Part shown: one piece after another, positions 12,212 to 23,237 of the stretch
Layout of the letters: every line of letters begins with the position of its first letter
How positions within the stretch are numbered: position 1 is the stretch's first letter
Assembly (NCBI GenBank): GCA_013398295.1
Contig: VZSF01006866.1
Location: 1-64,000 of the forward strand
DNA from: Chionis minor
Lineage: Eukaryota; Chordata; Aves; Charadriiformes; Chionididae
DNA: 64,000 nt
Direction: 5' to 3'
Notes under the pieces: generated by a model
Told to the model about the DNA's origin: nothing
Databases searched by the model: none
What the model saw: the letters and a program-made list of their open reading frames with translations, nothing else
Made by a program: the position numbers and the translations under genes

Positions 12212-13653
12212 CTGAAAGAAAAAACAGAATTATGACACGGAGTAAGCCTGTGTTATATTTTGTTTTACACAACTATATGGAAACAGCTGTTAGGCACAAA
12301 TAGCCTGTTGACTCCATGTCCCACTCTTAAATGCCGGCATTCCATAGAAGTTGTACTGGCTCTTGTACTGCCAAATTTTCCAGGACTTGATGTGAGGTTG
12401 ACATCATTAAGAAATATTATCTTGAGTAGATTTTGTTCTTACAGTCATTGGAATTTTACAGTAAAAGCTGATGGACTAAGTCTGGGCCTATAAATCAGCT
12501 GAAGTCATCAGAGTTTTGTAAGCAGATAATCTGGCTCCATAAATCTTGAAATTTTGGAATGATTTACAGAAGTGGTTGCAAACAGCACTTTGTTCACATA
12601 AACTACTAAATACTGTACTTTTTAAGAAAATGCTGAAAAAAGTTATATAAATTCACATAGACCAAAGGACAAAAGATGTTGTAAACAGGAAGGGAATCAT
12701 AATCTTTTAGCACAATTTGTCCTTTCAGCATCCCAAGGGAAACAGTGGTGCCCAATTTATCAAGACCTTGAATACAACTCTCAGCCCAGTTCATTTTCAA
12801 ATCAAACATGCCTGGCAGTCTTACATTAAAGTCACACTATTTATTAGCACCTTTTTAATTAACTTTTGATTTTATGGTGCTTTTTTATCACGATAAGTTC
12901 ATCTTAAGGTCTGACCTTACTTGCCCCTTCCTAAATACTAACTAATGTTTACTAAGTACAGAGGGATTCTACTATTCAACTTCTGTGGAAGCCTGAGTAA
13001 TTAAATGGTAAGGTACTTATATATAGACACACTTTTATTTTTATAAATATTTATATGTGTACACACTTTTTTATAAATATACAAAAATACTTTGTAGTAT
13101 TGAATATTTGATTAATGAAATTTGCCTTTTATTTCTATGTACTAACATTGGATCTTATGGAATTAGAAAGCCATACTCCACTTCACAGTTTGTTCAAAAA
13201 ATAAATGATACAAATATAATGAAACACAGCTGGAATAAATTAATGTTTGACAGTAACACTAAAAGAGAAAAACAATATGAATTCAGCTGTGTGTAATCAC
13301 AAGGAAAGGGAGTGGCTTCAGAGTCACACGAATATATCTTCAATTTTCTGAAATGCATAAAGATTCAGACATTTCCTTTGGAAAATAAATACTGCTCTAC
13401 ATGCCTTTCATTGAAGTAATACTCCTAGCAAATTTCTGTTTGTATCTATGAGAGGTGCAATTTGCATCTGCATTTCTATACTCACTATAGTGCTATAACC
13501 ACTATCTGTAGTGAAGAATAAAATTCCATCTCCCAGCACACATTGCCTGCACAAGGAGAAAAGCTTCAAAGCCACATTGCAAGCAGCTGTAAACACAGGG
13601 CATTAGCTTATCAACAAGCAAAACAAAAGAAGAGATTGCAAAAACCACAATAC
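12212..13653 (-). other. GABRP: GABRP intron (1,442 bp)
   Basis: Intron between the 68-bp and 218-bp exons. It is AT-rich, with an A/T tract near 13020-13080, and I see no recognisable repeat or gene. Its 5' splice site is GTATTG, weaker than the others in the gene. Confidence 0.9.
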
Positions 13654-13721
13654 CATATTTATTTCTGATATTGTATCGATGCTTGCAATATCCAGACTCA
13701 TTCCAACTGACACAGGACCAT
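13654..13721 (-). CDS. GABRP: GABRP coding exon 3 (68 bp): start of extracellular beta sandwich
   Basis: The length is exactly 68 bp, the conserved size of this exon across GABA-A receptor genes. It encodes GPVSVGMSLDIASIDTISE followed by INM. The run SLDIASIDxISExNM is a family hallmark leading into the DYT of the next exon, and this version fits the beta, theta, rho and pi branch. The acceptor is TTTTTTGCAG (ending 13722). The donor is ATG then GTATTG (from 13653), a weaker 5' splice site than the others in this gene. Frame is preserved on both sides. The segment contributes the first strands of the ligand-binding domain facing the neighbouring subunit. Confidence 0.95.
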
Positions 13722-16700
13722 CTGCAAAAAAGAGAAAGTCAGAATCTAGCACACAGTTGTTTAACACTCAATGTTCAGGAGAACTGGCTACAAAATCTTC
13801 TGCAATACGATCCATTATTTTCTAAATGTTTAGTAGCTTTTTTTTTAAAGAGAAATATTCCTCAAACTTAGATGATGAAGCAATCTTAACAACTTCATAA
13901 CTAAAATACAATACTTCTAAGCCTTGGCTTTAATAAACATGCTTTATTTCCTATGTATGTCCTATGTTATGTCATTTTTCTTTCCCAGAAAAAAGTGCTG
14001 AGGAAAATGTTGCACAACAAGGTGCGGAAGGTACAATCCCCACGGTACATCACACCCTTCTGCGCCGAGGCGCAGAGCGGTGGAAAGAATTCTTCTAGTC
14101 GCAACATCTGGTCCCTCAGATGTCAGCAAACTAAGAAGTCACTCCTGTCAATGTCACATGGTGAATATCCAGATGGGATACCTGACTGACTTTATTTATT
14201 GCATATTTAAGAATATATTGCCCATGTTGTGTCATTTGAACGTCTTGCTCTTGACCATTAGCAGCTAACTTGTAATTCAAATACTCGCATTTGCAAAGGA
14301 AAGCTAGTCATTTCAATCTCCTTTTAATATTAATATCAACTGAAGGTTTATTCAGTGTGATTAAACACCTTACCTAAGGAGTTGCCATGATGTTATTGTA
14401 ACGTTAGTATGCTCAGACTCTCATCTCTTTGTGAATGTGCATTTCTCACCGTCAGAAGGAAGAGCACTAGCTATGCATTCTAAAATGCAGAATTTGCACA
14501 GAGCTTTCATGGAAACGTGACATTATTCCTGGTTGAATATGTGCAGAATAATTAACAGGGTACATGTGCAAGGGAATTCATATTAAATATGCGCACCTTT
14601 CCAAGTAATTGAGAAGCAGAGAACGCAGTACTGAGAAATGCAGAAATACTGTAGAGAAGATCTAGGCAGCTGATGGTGCCATGGGCACACTGCTGAAACC
14701 CCTGGCAATGCGGTACGTACTCTTACATGCCCCCAAACAGCATCTAGAGGAAGATGGGGTCCAACTCTACCCCACTGAGTAACAGTAAGGAAAAAGTGCA
14801 TCATTCTAAGAGGTGTAAGTTCATTCAATATTTGGCTTTGGTTTTTTCCCCAAAATAATTTCCATTTGTAATGCAAATGTTAAAGTTGTTAAACATCGGG
14901 CACTCCTGGAAAAAAAATAGAAATTCAGAAATGCTTTGTTCTAGACTCAGTTCAAAAGTTCAAATACAAAGCTCCAGCTTAAAGCAGGACTGTGGGCTTG
15001 CAGCATCCCCTGAGGTTAATCTATGTGTTTAATATACTGTGTAAATTGTACATAGAGATTGGAATAAATTCTTCGTCTACTGGAAGAAGACTTTGGAGGC
15101 TAACTTCGGAACAAAACTACGGACCAAGGAGTTCTCAGACCGTTGACAGCTTGTTCTTCCACTTCTTTCCATCCTTTTCAGGTTTTGATACGCCAAGAAT
15201 ACATTTATGTTTTGTCCCTCTAGGGTTAAAAACCTGACCCTCCAGGAAACTCAGCCCAACTTTACAGGGTGTAACAGCAACAGAGTCAATTGATACTTAC
15301 ATTTACCATTGTACTATATCATTATTACAGGTACAATACTGATAGCCTCAAAAGATGTCAGACCATCAAAAATCATTAAAGTTAAAAATATGAGTGATTT
15401 ATAATCCATTTGCTGAAGTCTTCCTACAGATTCCCATGTATGGCTGTAACAGAGCATATTCTTGCCAACTGTCACACAAGACCTTTGGGAGAAATCTCAT
15501 CATGCAAGGCATATGGTTAACAATGGACCATTCTAAGGAGATGACAATACAGTGTTCAGCTGGCTATGTTGGAATCGCGTCTGGGAATAATTAGGCTCTT
15601 TTCTATTATATCATATGTTATTGGAGGAACAACACTTGATCCTTGCCGAGTTGAGGTGATCCAAATCAGGGGAAATGTTCACTAACAGCATTTCAGTATA
15701 ATCAGTGCTATTGCTACATGTCTGAAAGGAAGAGCTGACTTTCCGGAAAGATTACCAAAACCAAATTAGGCTTCATTTTTCTGGAATCACAGAAACAGGA
15801 CTTTGTACATCTCTTCTTTCCCGCTGCAGTATTTTTCAAAATACTGAGTAACACAACAGAACTGTAGCGTTGGGTGACTCCCAGCCACCAAAAGACATCT
15901 AGCTTACGTTAAGAGGTACTTCAAGCTCAAACCGATTGACCTAGCACGGACCTGCCTGGTGGTTCAGGTGCTGAGGAGCAGTAGTGTAGTCAGGACAAAA
16001 CCATCCTGACCTGCCAGCCCCCCCAGTCTCCACAGCCCAAGTGCTTGTGCTGTGCAGCCCGCCTGCCAAGCCAAGCTCTCATGAAAACTCAGCAGAAAAT
16101 TACATCCCCTCAGATACAGCAACATGCCAGAGAGGAGTTGTGCAGGAGAAAAAAAACCAACCAACAAAAAAAAAAAATTATGGAAGGGGCTTTTATTAAC
16201 ACAATACAAGCTGCCGAGAATAGCTTTGGTTTAGCAGTTAATTAAACCAGAACAATATTAATAGGTCAATTTTTTTTTTTGGCGTGAGGCTAAATACAAT
16301 TTATGGTGCCTTACTAAATAAGCAAAGTATTAATAACAGAATGAGTCTTCCCATAATTATCCACCAGGGTTTCCCCTGAACTTCCTCTGAAAGGTCTCCT
16401 GCTGACAGCGTCAAAAACAGGGCAGTAGACCAGATGAGGCAGTCAGTTCCTACATTTCCATATGTTTGGCAGGAATTGCATGTATAATGACAGCTTCAGA
16501 AGAAATCTACCGATCTTCAGAAGAAAACTAAAGTCAGTCTGTCCAGTGTTAGCGAAGAGAACTATCAAGACATGGCAGAGAAATGCCAAAGGGTGAGTCT
16601 TATACAGCAAGGGGTGCACAAACCAATTGACATACAGTTTAACTTCTGTTGAAAATTATGTACAAAACCTGTTACTTTATACACTTTACAGATGTTCACA

Positions 16701-19554
16701 GTAATCCCATATGGGAAAGCAGCCAGAAAAGGGGCAGACAGCGTACTTCAAAACTAAGTTTGGATCACTGTGATGATCAGTGTCTCTTAAACTTTGTGCC
16801 AACAAAATAAACCACCACTAAGTCACACACGTAGTTGTAACCCGGTAGACTTGCTACTGAAACCAGTGCTGAGCTGCTCTTCTTCATTTTATTTTTCTTA
16901 AAAAAAAATAAAACCAAACAATTCTGACATTCAGAAATATCTTAAAAGGGATGGCTTTTTGAAAGAGTACCTCATCCTTGCAGCAATATTGGATCAAATA
17001 CTATGCTGCTCTAATTAGACAATTAGAAGGGAAACTATAACTAGTCCGATTTATTATAATTTCATGAAAAACTGTTTTTCTCTGCCCGATCACCAGCTTT
17101 GCTTTGGTTCAGAGTATTATGGGACTTTTAGATAAAGTGATACATTACACTTGGATTTTTTCAGTGCATTTCACGTCCCACCAGAAGACATCTTTCTTGA
17201 CAAACATGTGTCACATGAAGAGACTGGACAGATCAAGATGAGCCTTCTGACAGATCTCAGCTGTAACTGTTGATACAGTGACATCAGAAAACAGACCCAT
17301 TTCTAGCAGGAATCAGCTTCAGTTCTATTTGTTCGCATCAATGACCTTTAGACAGTGATGTAGCTTTGCTAGTACAGCTTGTGGACAAAGAAAAAATTTT
17401 GGGGGAGAGCAATAACAGCTTTTTAAATCATTTATCAAAACCCCACATTTTAACCCAGCCAAATGCAAGCAATTAATGTGGGGACAAATAACGCAGGCAG
17501 TATGTACGGAACAGGAAACTATCTTGGCAAGCATTGCCTTTAAGAAGGATTTAGAGGTTGTCACGGATCATCATTTCAACATGATCTTTCCCTATTATGC
17601 TTTGGCAGAAGCACTATTGCAGTGGGGAGCAATACACAGAATTAAGTTATCTTGCAATCTAGACTGTATTGGCAAGACTGTTATTAGATTACTGTGACAA
17701 GATTTGTTTTCCACATTCAAAAACAAAAATGTGCAAACAGCAGACAGAGTTCAATTGAGAGAGAGAAATATTCCAGAAGACAAAAACTCCAGAAGCTTAA
17801 TAAAAAAGCTTGTAACATGACAATTAAGGAATACCATTTACTCAGCTCCTCAAAGAGAGGACAGAGAGGTGACTTGCCTAACGTCAGTAAGCACACAGAA
17901 AAGGCATCCAGTAGTACACCTTTCACAAGGCAAAGCAACATCCCAGTTTACGGAAGCTAGAGACAACATGAAACTTCAAATAAACTTATTATCTAACTGA
18001 ATCACTGTTCATTATTTACAGTCTCTAGAACTCAGCATCTGGGGGGCAGAGGGGGACAGACACAAACCAAAACCGTCCGCCATGCAGGAAGCTGGGTTTG
18101 GTGGCAATAACAGTCTCATAGTGTCTCTTATTTCCATGGGAAAGGAAGGAAAATCTACATTACCATCTGTATGCTGAAGCTGACAGTTTTTCACAAAAGT
18201 CATGGATTTAATATATCACAATTTCAAGGATTCTGTAGGGATTCAGAAGTTGTTTGGGTTTTTTTCCAATACACAACTGGCCATACATATTCTAGGATTT
18301 TTGCCTTTCTCAGAAGTATTAGACATTGGCCAATTGGTACATAAAATAGTCTTTAGACAACAATTATTTGGTACCCCCTTCTCATGTAGCCTGGGAGCTT
18401 GTCTCACTAAAAATCAAAGTATCTTAGACATTGCTGACATCCCAATACCTCCTGATCTCTTAGGGGGTAAACTGTAAACTTCTGAAGGCTAAAATGCCTT
18501 CATCTAATTAAACTCATAGAACTTAATATAAACAACATCTGGGAGAAAAATATGATGACTGGTCTTACGCAGAAGGTCAGATTTGAAGGTTTATTTCGCT
18601 TTCTTGAATTTAAACTATAAAATGTATTACTCACTACAAAGCTAAGGAAAATAATCTTTTAAATGTGGTTTAGAATAACTGATTTAAGCATGACACTCTT
18701 CTATACCACTTGAAAGCAGTTTCCATATTCAAATATACTTAGCTGTGACCTTTTCCTAGTCTCTCGCTTTTTAATTAGAAAGCTTAAATTATCCCATTCA
18801 ATCACAGAACAAAATCTATTTGTATAAAATTATTTACAAGATCTTATGCATACCTTAACAACTCTATGAACCTGATCCAAGGCTCACCGAAGTCAGCAGG
18901 AATTGCTCATTAACTCAGAGAGGTTTGGCATAGCACCTAAAGTTATAAAATTGGTCTACAGAGTTTCAGGGGGAAAAAAAAATGATGTTGAAATCAGCTT
19001 GTACTGCTGTGATAGAGTGTCAGGGTTATATAGCACATTTAAGGGAAATAACTGTGCACTTTTAAATTCCTTATGTCAGCTTTTCTATAGAAGACTTTCA
19101 CATCTATGTAAAAGTCTAGGATAGATATTATTATGTTAAGGGGTACTATCTGCTAACACTAGTATAGGAGCATTTCATATTCCAGACCAAAGAATGGCTA
19201 AAATCATTCTAGATCAGGCAATTTTTTAATTTGCTAATGGAACATCCCAGGTCTATCTGTTTGGTTTATTAAGACTTGCTTGAAGAACCAGCTCAAAGAG
19301 GAACATTAAAATGCTACAATTAAGGAAAGAGAACATCCCTAAAAGTAACATTCAGATGAGGGCAGAGCCACATAATCAGTCCAGCTGGGATTCCTCTGTA
19401 CTAAACACCATGTAAACGTACCCCCATAATTTGGTAACCAGTATGTGCCACCCACCAGTGACAAACATAAAACTCTCACTCAATTTTACTTGTCTGCAAA
19501 CTTTTGACCAAGGTTTGCCGACCTTGGCAAGCCTGGCTTCTTCTAATCTATCTT

Positions 19555-19577
19555 TAGGCACCTGATTTAGGTGCCTA
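19555..19577. repeat. Perfect 9-bp inverted repeat, 5-nt loop
   Basis: TAGGCACCT, then GATTT, then AGGTGCCTA. The TTAGGTGCCTA-type motif recalls terminal or internal inverted repeats of old sauropsid DNA transposons, but no full element is visible. Confidence 0.85.
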
Positions 19578-21121
19578 GAGATGGGAATGAGTCTGTATTG
19601 GGCACAAACAGCAGCATTTGGGCAGCAAGGGTCAGGAGGGGTGACCTATGGAGGAGGAGATGACTAAACTAAGGTGAGATTAATCCAGGCTTAAAAATCT
19701 AGAAATTTCTTAGTTCCAATCTATGCAAGGAGAGGAGAAGACAATTTTTATGTTGTTAAGCATTGGATTCAAATGAAGAATATCTTCATAATCCCCTCGT
19801 TAATGACACTAGCTGAGTTGTATCCACTTAGGTAATTTCCACTTATTTGCCAGTCCCAGCACAAGGGCCAAACACAAATAGGCAAATGGAGGGCTTATTA
19901 AACTAAGAATGTATGAGCTGCCATAAAATTTCCTTAACTAGTAAACATTTCTGTCTCTCCTGGCTTTAGGAAAAAGAAACCTCCATTTTATCATCATCTG
20001 TTTATACCTGATGCTTTTTTTTCAGGGCTAAAATAAAATTTTGCTAAGTATTAAGAAATTCAGTGTCACTGACTTTGTAAGAGTATGATTCTATCTTGGC
20101 AGCAAGCATGCCTTCAAAAATCCCCACTTCCTGCCTGAAGAAAAATGTCAAGGACAAATAACATTGAAATGACTTTAAATTACGTTATTCTAAAATTCAA
20201 GCCAACCTCTGGCCCTCTCACACTTGATAAAAAACACATTTCAGTGTTCCATTATGACTAGCTAACATGAAGCTCAAAGCACTGCAGATGACAATAAGTA
20301 ATACTGTCTAGTTTTATGACAAATTTCTTCATGCATATTTATGAGTACACTTCTAACTGACCACACAAATAAACAGAAATATGCACACTTCTGAAAGCAA
20401 AGGAATCTTGGACAGAAAAAAAGGGAGCCAAGTGTCTTAAAGAGGCTGACTTTAAGGTTTTTTGGTTTTGTGGGGTTTTTTTTGCTATTTCTGTGTATCA
20501 ACATACACATACCAGACTCTCATTTTATGCAAACTCTTTCGTGCACTTCAGACAGTAAACATATATCTTGGGTTTAATATGCATATACATCCTTTTCTGT
20601 TCTTGTTTCTAGAAATACAAGTTTCCTTCCCAGAGTAAATCAGCACTGATACGTTGACACAATTAGAACTGTGCAGACTTTTGTAGCTGATAAAGCCCAC
20701 CAGTACCAGAACACTCCAGTCTGGGGTTTTATTATGTGTTTGTTCATTATCATACTCAAGTCTAACCAGCACTTTGATGTTACAATCCATTTTTGATTGG
20801 TCAGCCTCTTAATATTAACATGCAAATACTATACCAAAGAAACCAAGAATCTGAGGGGATAAGGGCGGGGTAAAAAAAAAAAAAGCCACAGAAGAGGTAT
20901 AAATGACTGAATGGATACACTGGTTTCATCAAGAATTTAGCACGTGTGCTGTAGCCATTGATGCAATTCTGAGTAAAGCCAGTTATACTGAAATCTTTCT
21001 CACAAAGAACATACACAAGGTACACCAGCTGCAGGCAGATAATATCCAAAGAAATAAGGAAAATATTACACAGAAAAAAGCTAATATAGGTGTGGTTACA
21101 CAGATCAGTATAATCCACTGA

Positions 21122-21370
21122 TTTTTTTTTTTTTTTTGAAGCGGAAGATTTAGGTGGTTTACTAGCTCTGCTTCTGAGAAGACCAACAGCTTCAGCTGGA
21201 CCTGAACTACATCCAAGCTGCAGCCCACCTTGCCAGTACCAGCGAGGGGCAGGGCTGGGCAGATACCCCACCCTGAGCATATATGACTCTATCGCATGGA
21301 AAATGATCTTGCAAAAAGCTACAGGTCCAAAATTTGGGATGAATGCTTCCTGTGTCACCCTAACCTAAAT
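21122..21370 (-). other. Possible retroposed fragment with A16 tail
   Basis: On the minus strand, about 230 bp of GC-richer sequence (TGGGCTGCAGCTTGGATG region) ends in CCGCTTC followed by 16 A bases. That is the layout of a processed retrocopy. I found no clear target-site duplication and do not recognise the source. Confidence 0.3.
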
Positions 21371-23133
21371 TATTTGGTTAGGCATCAATAATATATATTT
21401 TTCAGAGTCTCATCCCATTCCTTCAGCCGTAGGGCTACTATATATCCATCAAAGATGACTGAGACACAAGCGTTTGCATGCTGGAGCCATGGCAAGCATA
21501 TGCAGCGATCCTGGCACTGTCTGGAAGTGCTAGACTGGCTCTGCATATGGCATAGACTTGATCTGTGCTTGAGCTCTTCTAGAATTTCCATGCAAACACA
21601 GAAAGTCCTTAGCATACCTCTGAACAAAATTCCCTGGAAAAAAAAGAGCTATAGCCTTGCTACATTACAACAGCTGAGGAAAAACAAAAAAAAAAAATTG
21701 TTTCACATTAGAAAAGGGAGATTCACAACTCAAAAGTGCTCCGCTACTGGTCTTAACTATTATCATAGGATTTTGCAATGGAATTCTGTTTGCTGCCTAC
21801 CAAAGCACATCCATCATGACAGTACCAATATATCTCTGGTAATACCATGATGACATGAATTAAATAACTATATGTTCATTGGCCATTAATATGTGTTCCA
21901 ATATGCATCATCTCCAGTGAGAAGGGGTTAGTTTGTTTATTAGCATTACTTTTACTTTGGTGATAATCTTCTTAGACCACATTAATACTTTAAAGTAGTT
22001 GTCTAAGCTACTGAGACAATTATAGTAACACCAAACAGAGGAAACAGTTCTTTTCCCTTTCTCTTAAACACAAAATACAATTTCTTAATATTTTTTATGA
22101 AATCGATTCAGAAATAGCACGTGATGCAGAGCATCCTTACTGAACAGGCTGATAGTCTCACCAGGTGTTTGAATGGCAAGAGGTAACAGTATGGTCTGAG
22201 AAACTCTTTAGTCAATCATTTTTAAGCAGGGTATAAAGGGATAGAAAAGTCTTCATTTGGAACCCATTTCTGAATATCTAGCTAAAGAACTACTGCCTAG
22301 CACTCACTCTGCAAGTTTATTTTCTGACAGACAAATGGCACTCAGCACCTTTTCAACAAGCAGAATATTTTCTTTTGGGCAGTTCTGCAGTTACCCCAGG
22401 CAGAGATCATTCACCTCGCCTCCTAACTCTCCTGGAATTTCCAATACATGCAATAGCCTGACTCAAGCAAGGAAGATGTTTGTCACCGAGACTTCAGGCG
22501 CCTAACGTTGACTGCACTGCAGGGCAGTAAAATCAGCCTTGGTGCAGTAGACTATGTGGGTCTTCCAACTTGGTGACCCTCTGACACAGGGAACTGATGT
22601 TTTCCATTCATTTTCCCCTCATAGTTCTGCAGTGAGCCAGTTCAGTGACCTTTAAGACGCAAAGCAAGAAGCATTTATTAAGTAATTCTCTTGCAATCTT
22701 ATAGCAGATGCACGTAATACTCGATATAGCAACAAGATTTCTGTGTGCTTTTATGAACAGTTTGATATATAAAGCTTTCTTATATTTAATCAAAAATTTT
22801 TAGGGCTGTTATTTAGGTAATAAATAGGTCCTTTTAAATAGGTCAGGTATTACAGTTTATTTCACTGAAGACACATGAACACCAATAGCCAAGTTTCTAA
22901 CAGAGTCTGCAAGTTTTGCTTGTGAATGCCTGGAATATATAAGCTTCACCTTGGGCCACAAAAGCTATTATGCTACATCTTATTATATCATAGTACATCA
23001 TGTATAATCAGATCAGTCTCTGTCAAACATCAGAGAAAAAAAGCACAGCAAAAAGACATTTGCTTTCATTGCTGAGTTTCAGACACTGCATCATGTTATG
23101 GCTCAATCTTATTAAAACAGCTTTTCTACTTAC

Positions 23134-23237
23134 TATCAAAAAATGGACGCAGATACTTGTTGTATCCTTTTATAATTTTTTGTACAGTTGGAGGTAGAAT
23201 CTCACCTTTTCCTTCAGCTTCAGGAATTTGCATTGCC
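23134..23237 (-). CDS. GABRP: GABRP coding exon 2 (104 bp): mature N-terminus
   Basis: The exon is bounded by acceptor TTTTAG (ending 23238) and donor GTAAGT (from 23133). After one base completing Arg it reads 34 codons ending KGYNKYLRPFFD, then one base of the next codon. YNKxLRP is the conserved start of the extracellular domain in GABA-A receptor subunits. The first 20 or so residues are acidic and poorly conserved, as usual for the mature N-terminus. Most family members have FGG after LRP; here the join to the next exon gives FDNGPV, which drops the first Gly pair but keeps the Pro-Val that follows. Phase (one base carried over) matches the 68-bp exon downstream. The exon begins and ends cleanly, with no stop or frameshift. 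Confidence 0.93.

Larger units (their letters stand above)
13722..23133 (-). other. GABRP: GABRP intron (9,412 bp)
   Basis: Largest confirmed intron. It holds a T16 tract with an adjacent possible retrocopy (21122-21370), a perfect 9-bp hairpin at 19555-19577 and a 7-bp GC palindrome at 14060-14075. A phrase at about 18870-18902 (CCTGATCCAAGGCTCACC) resembles an ancient sauropsid interspersed repeat. No exon or RNA gene was recognised. Confidence 0.85.

Noticed and set aside
20801..21358. 185-codon minus-strand open frame
   Set aside because: It runs through a poly-A tract (encoding poly-Lys) and intron sequence, shows no domain, and lies inside a GABRP intron without fitting splice sites.
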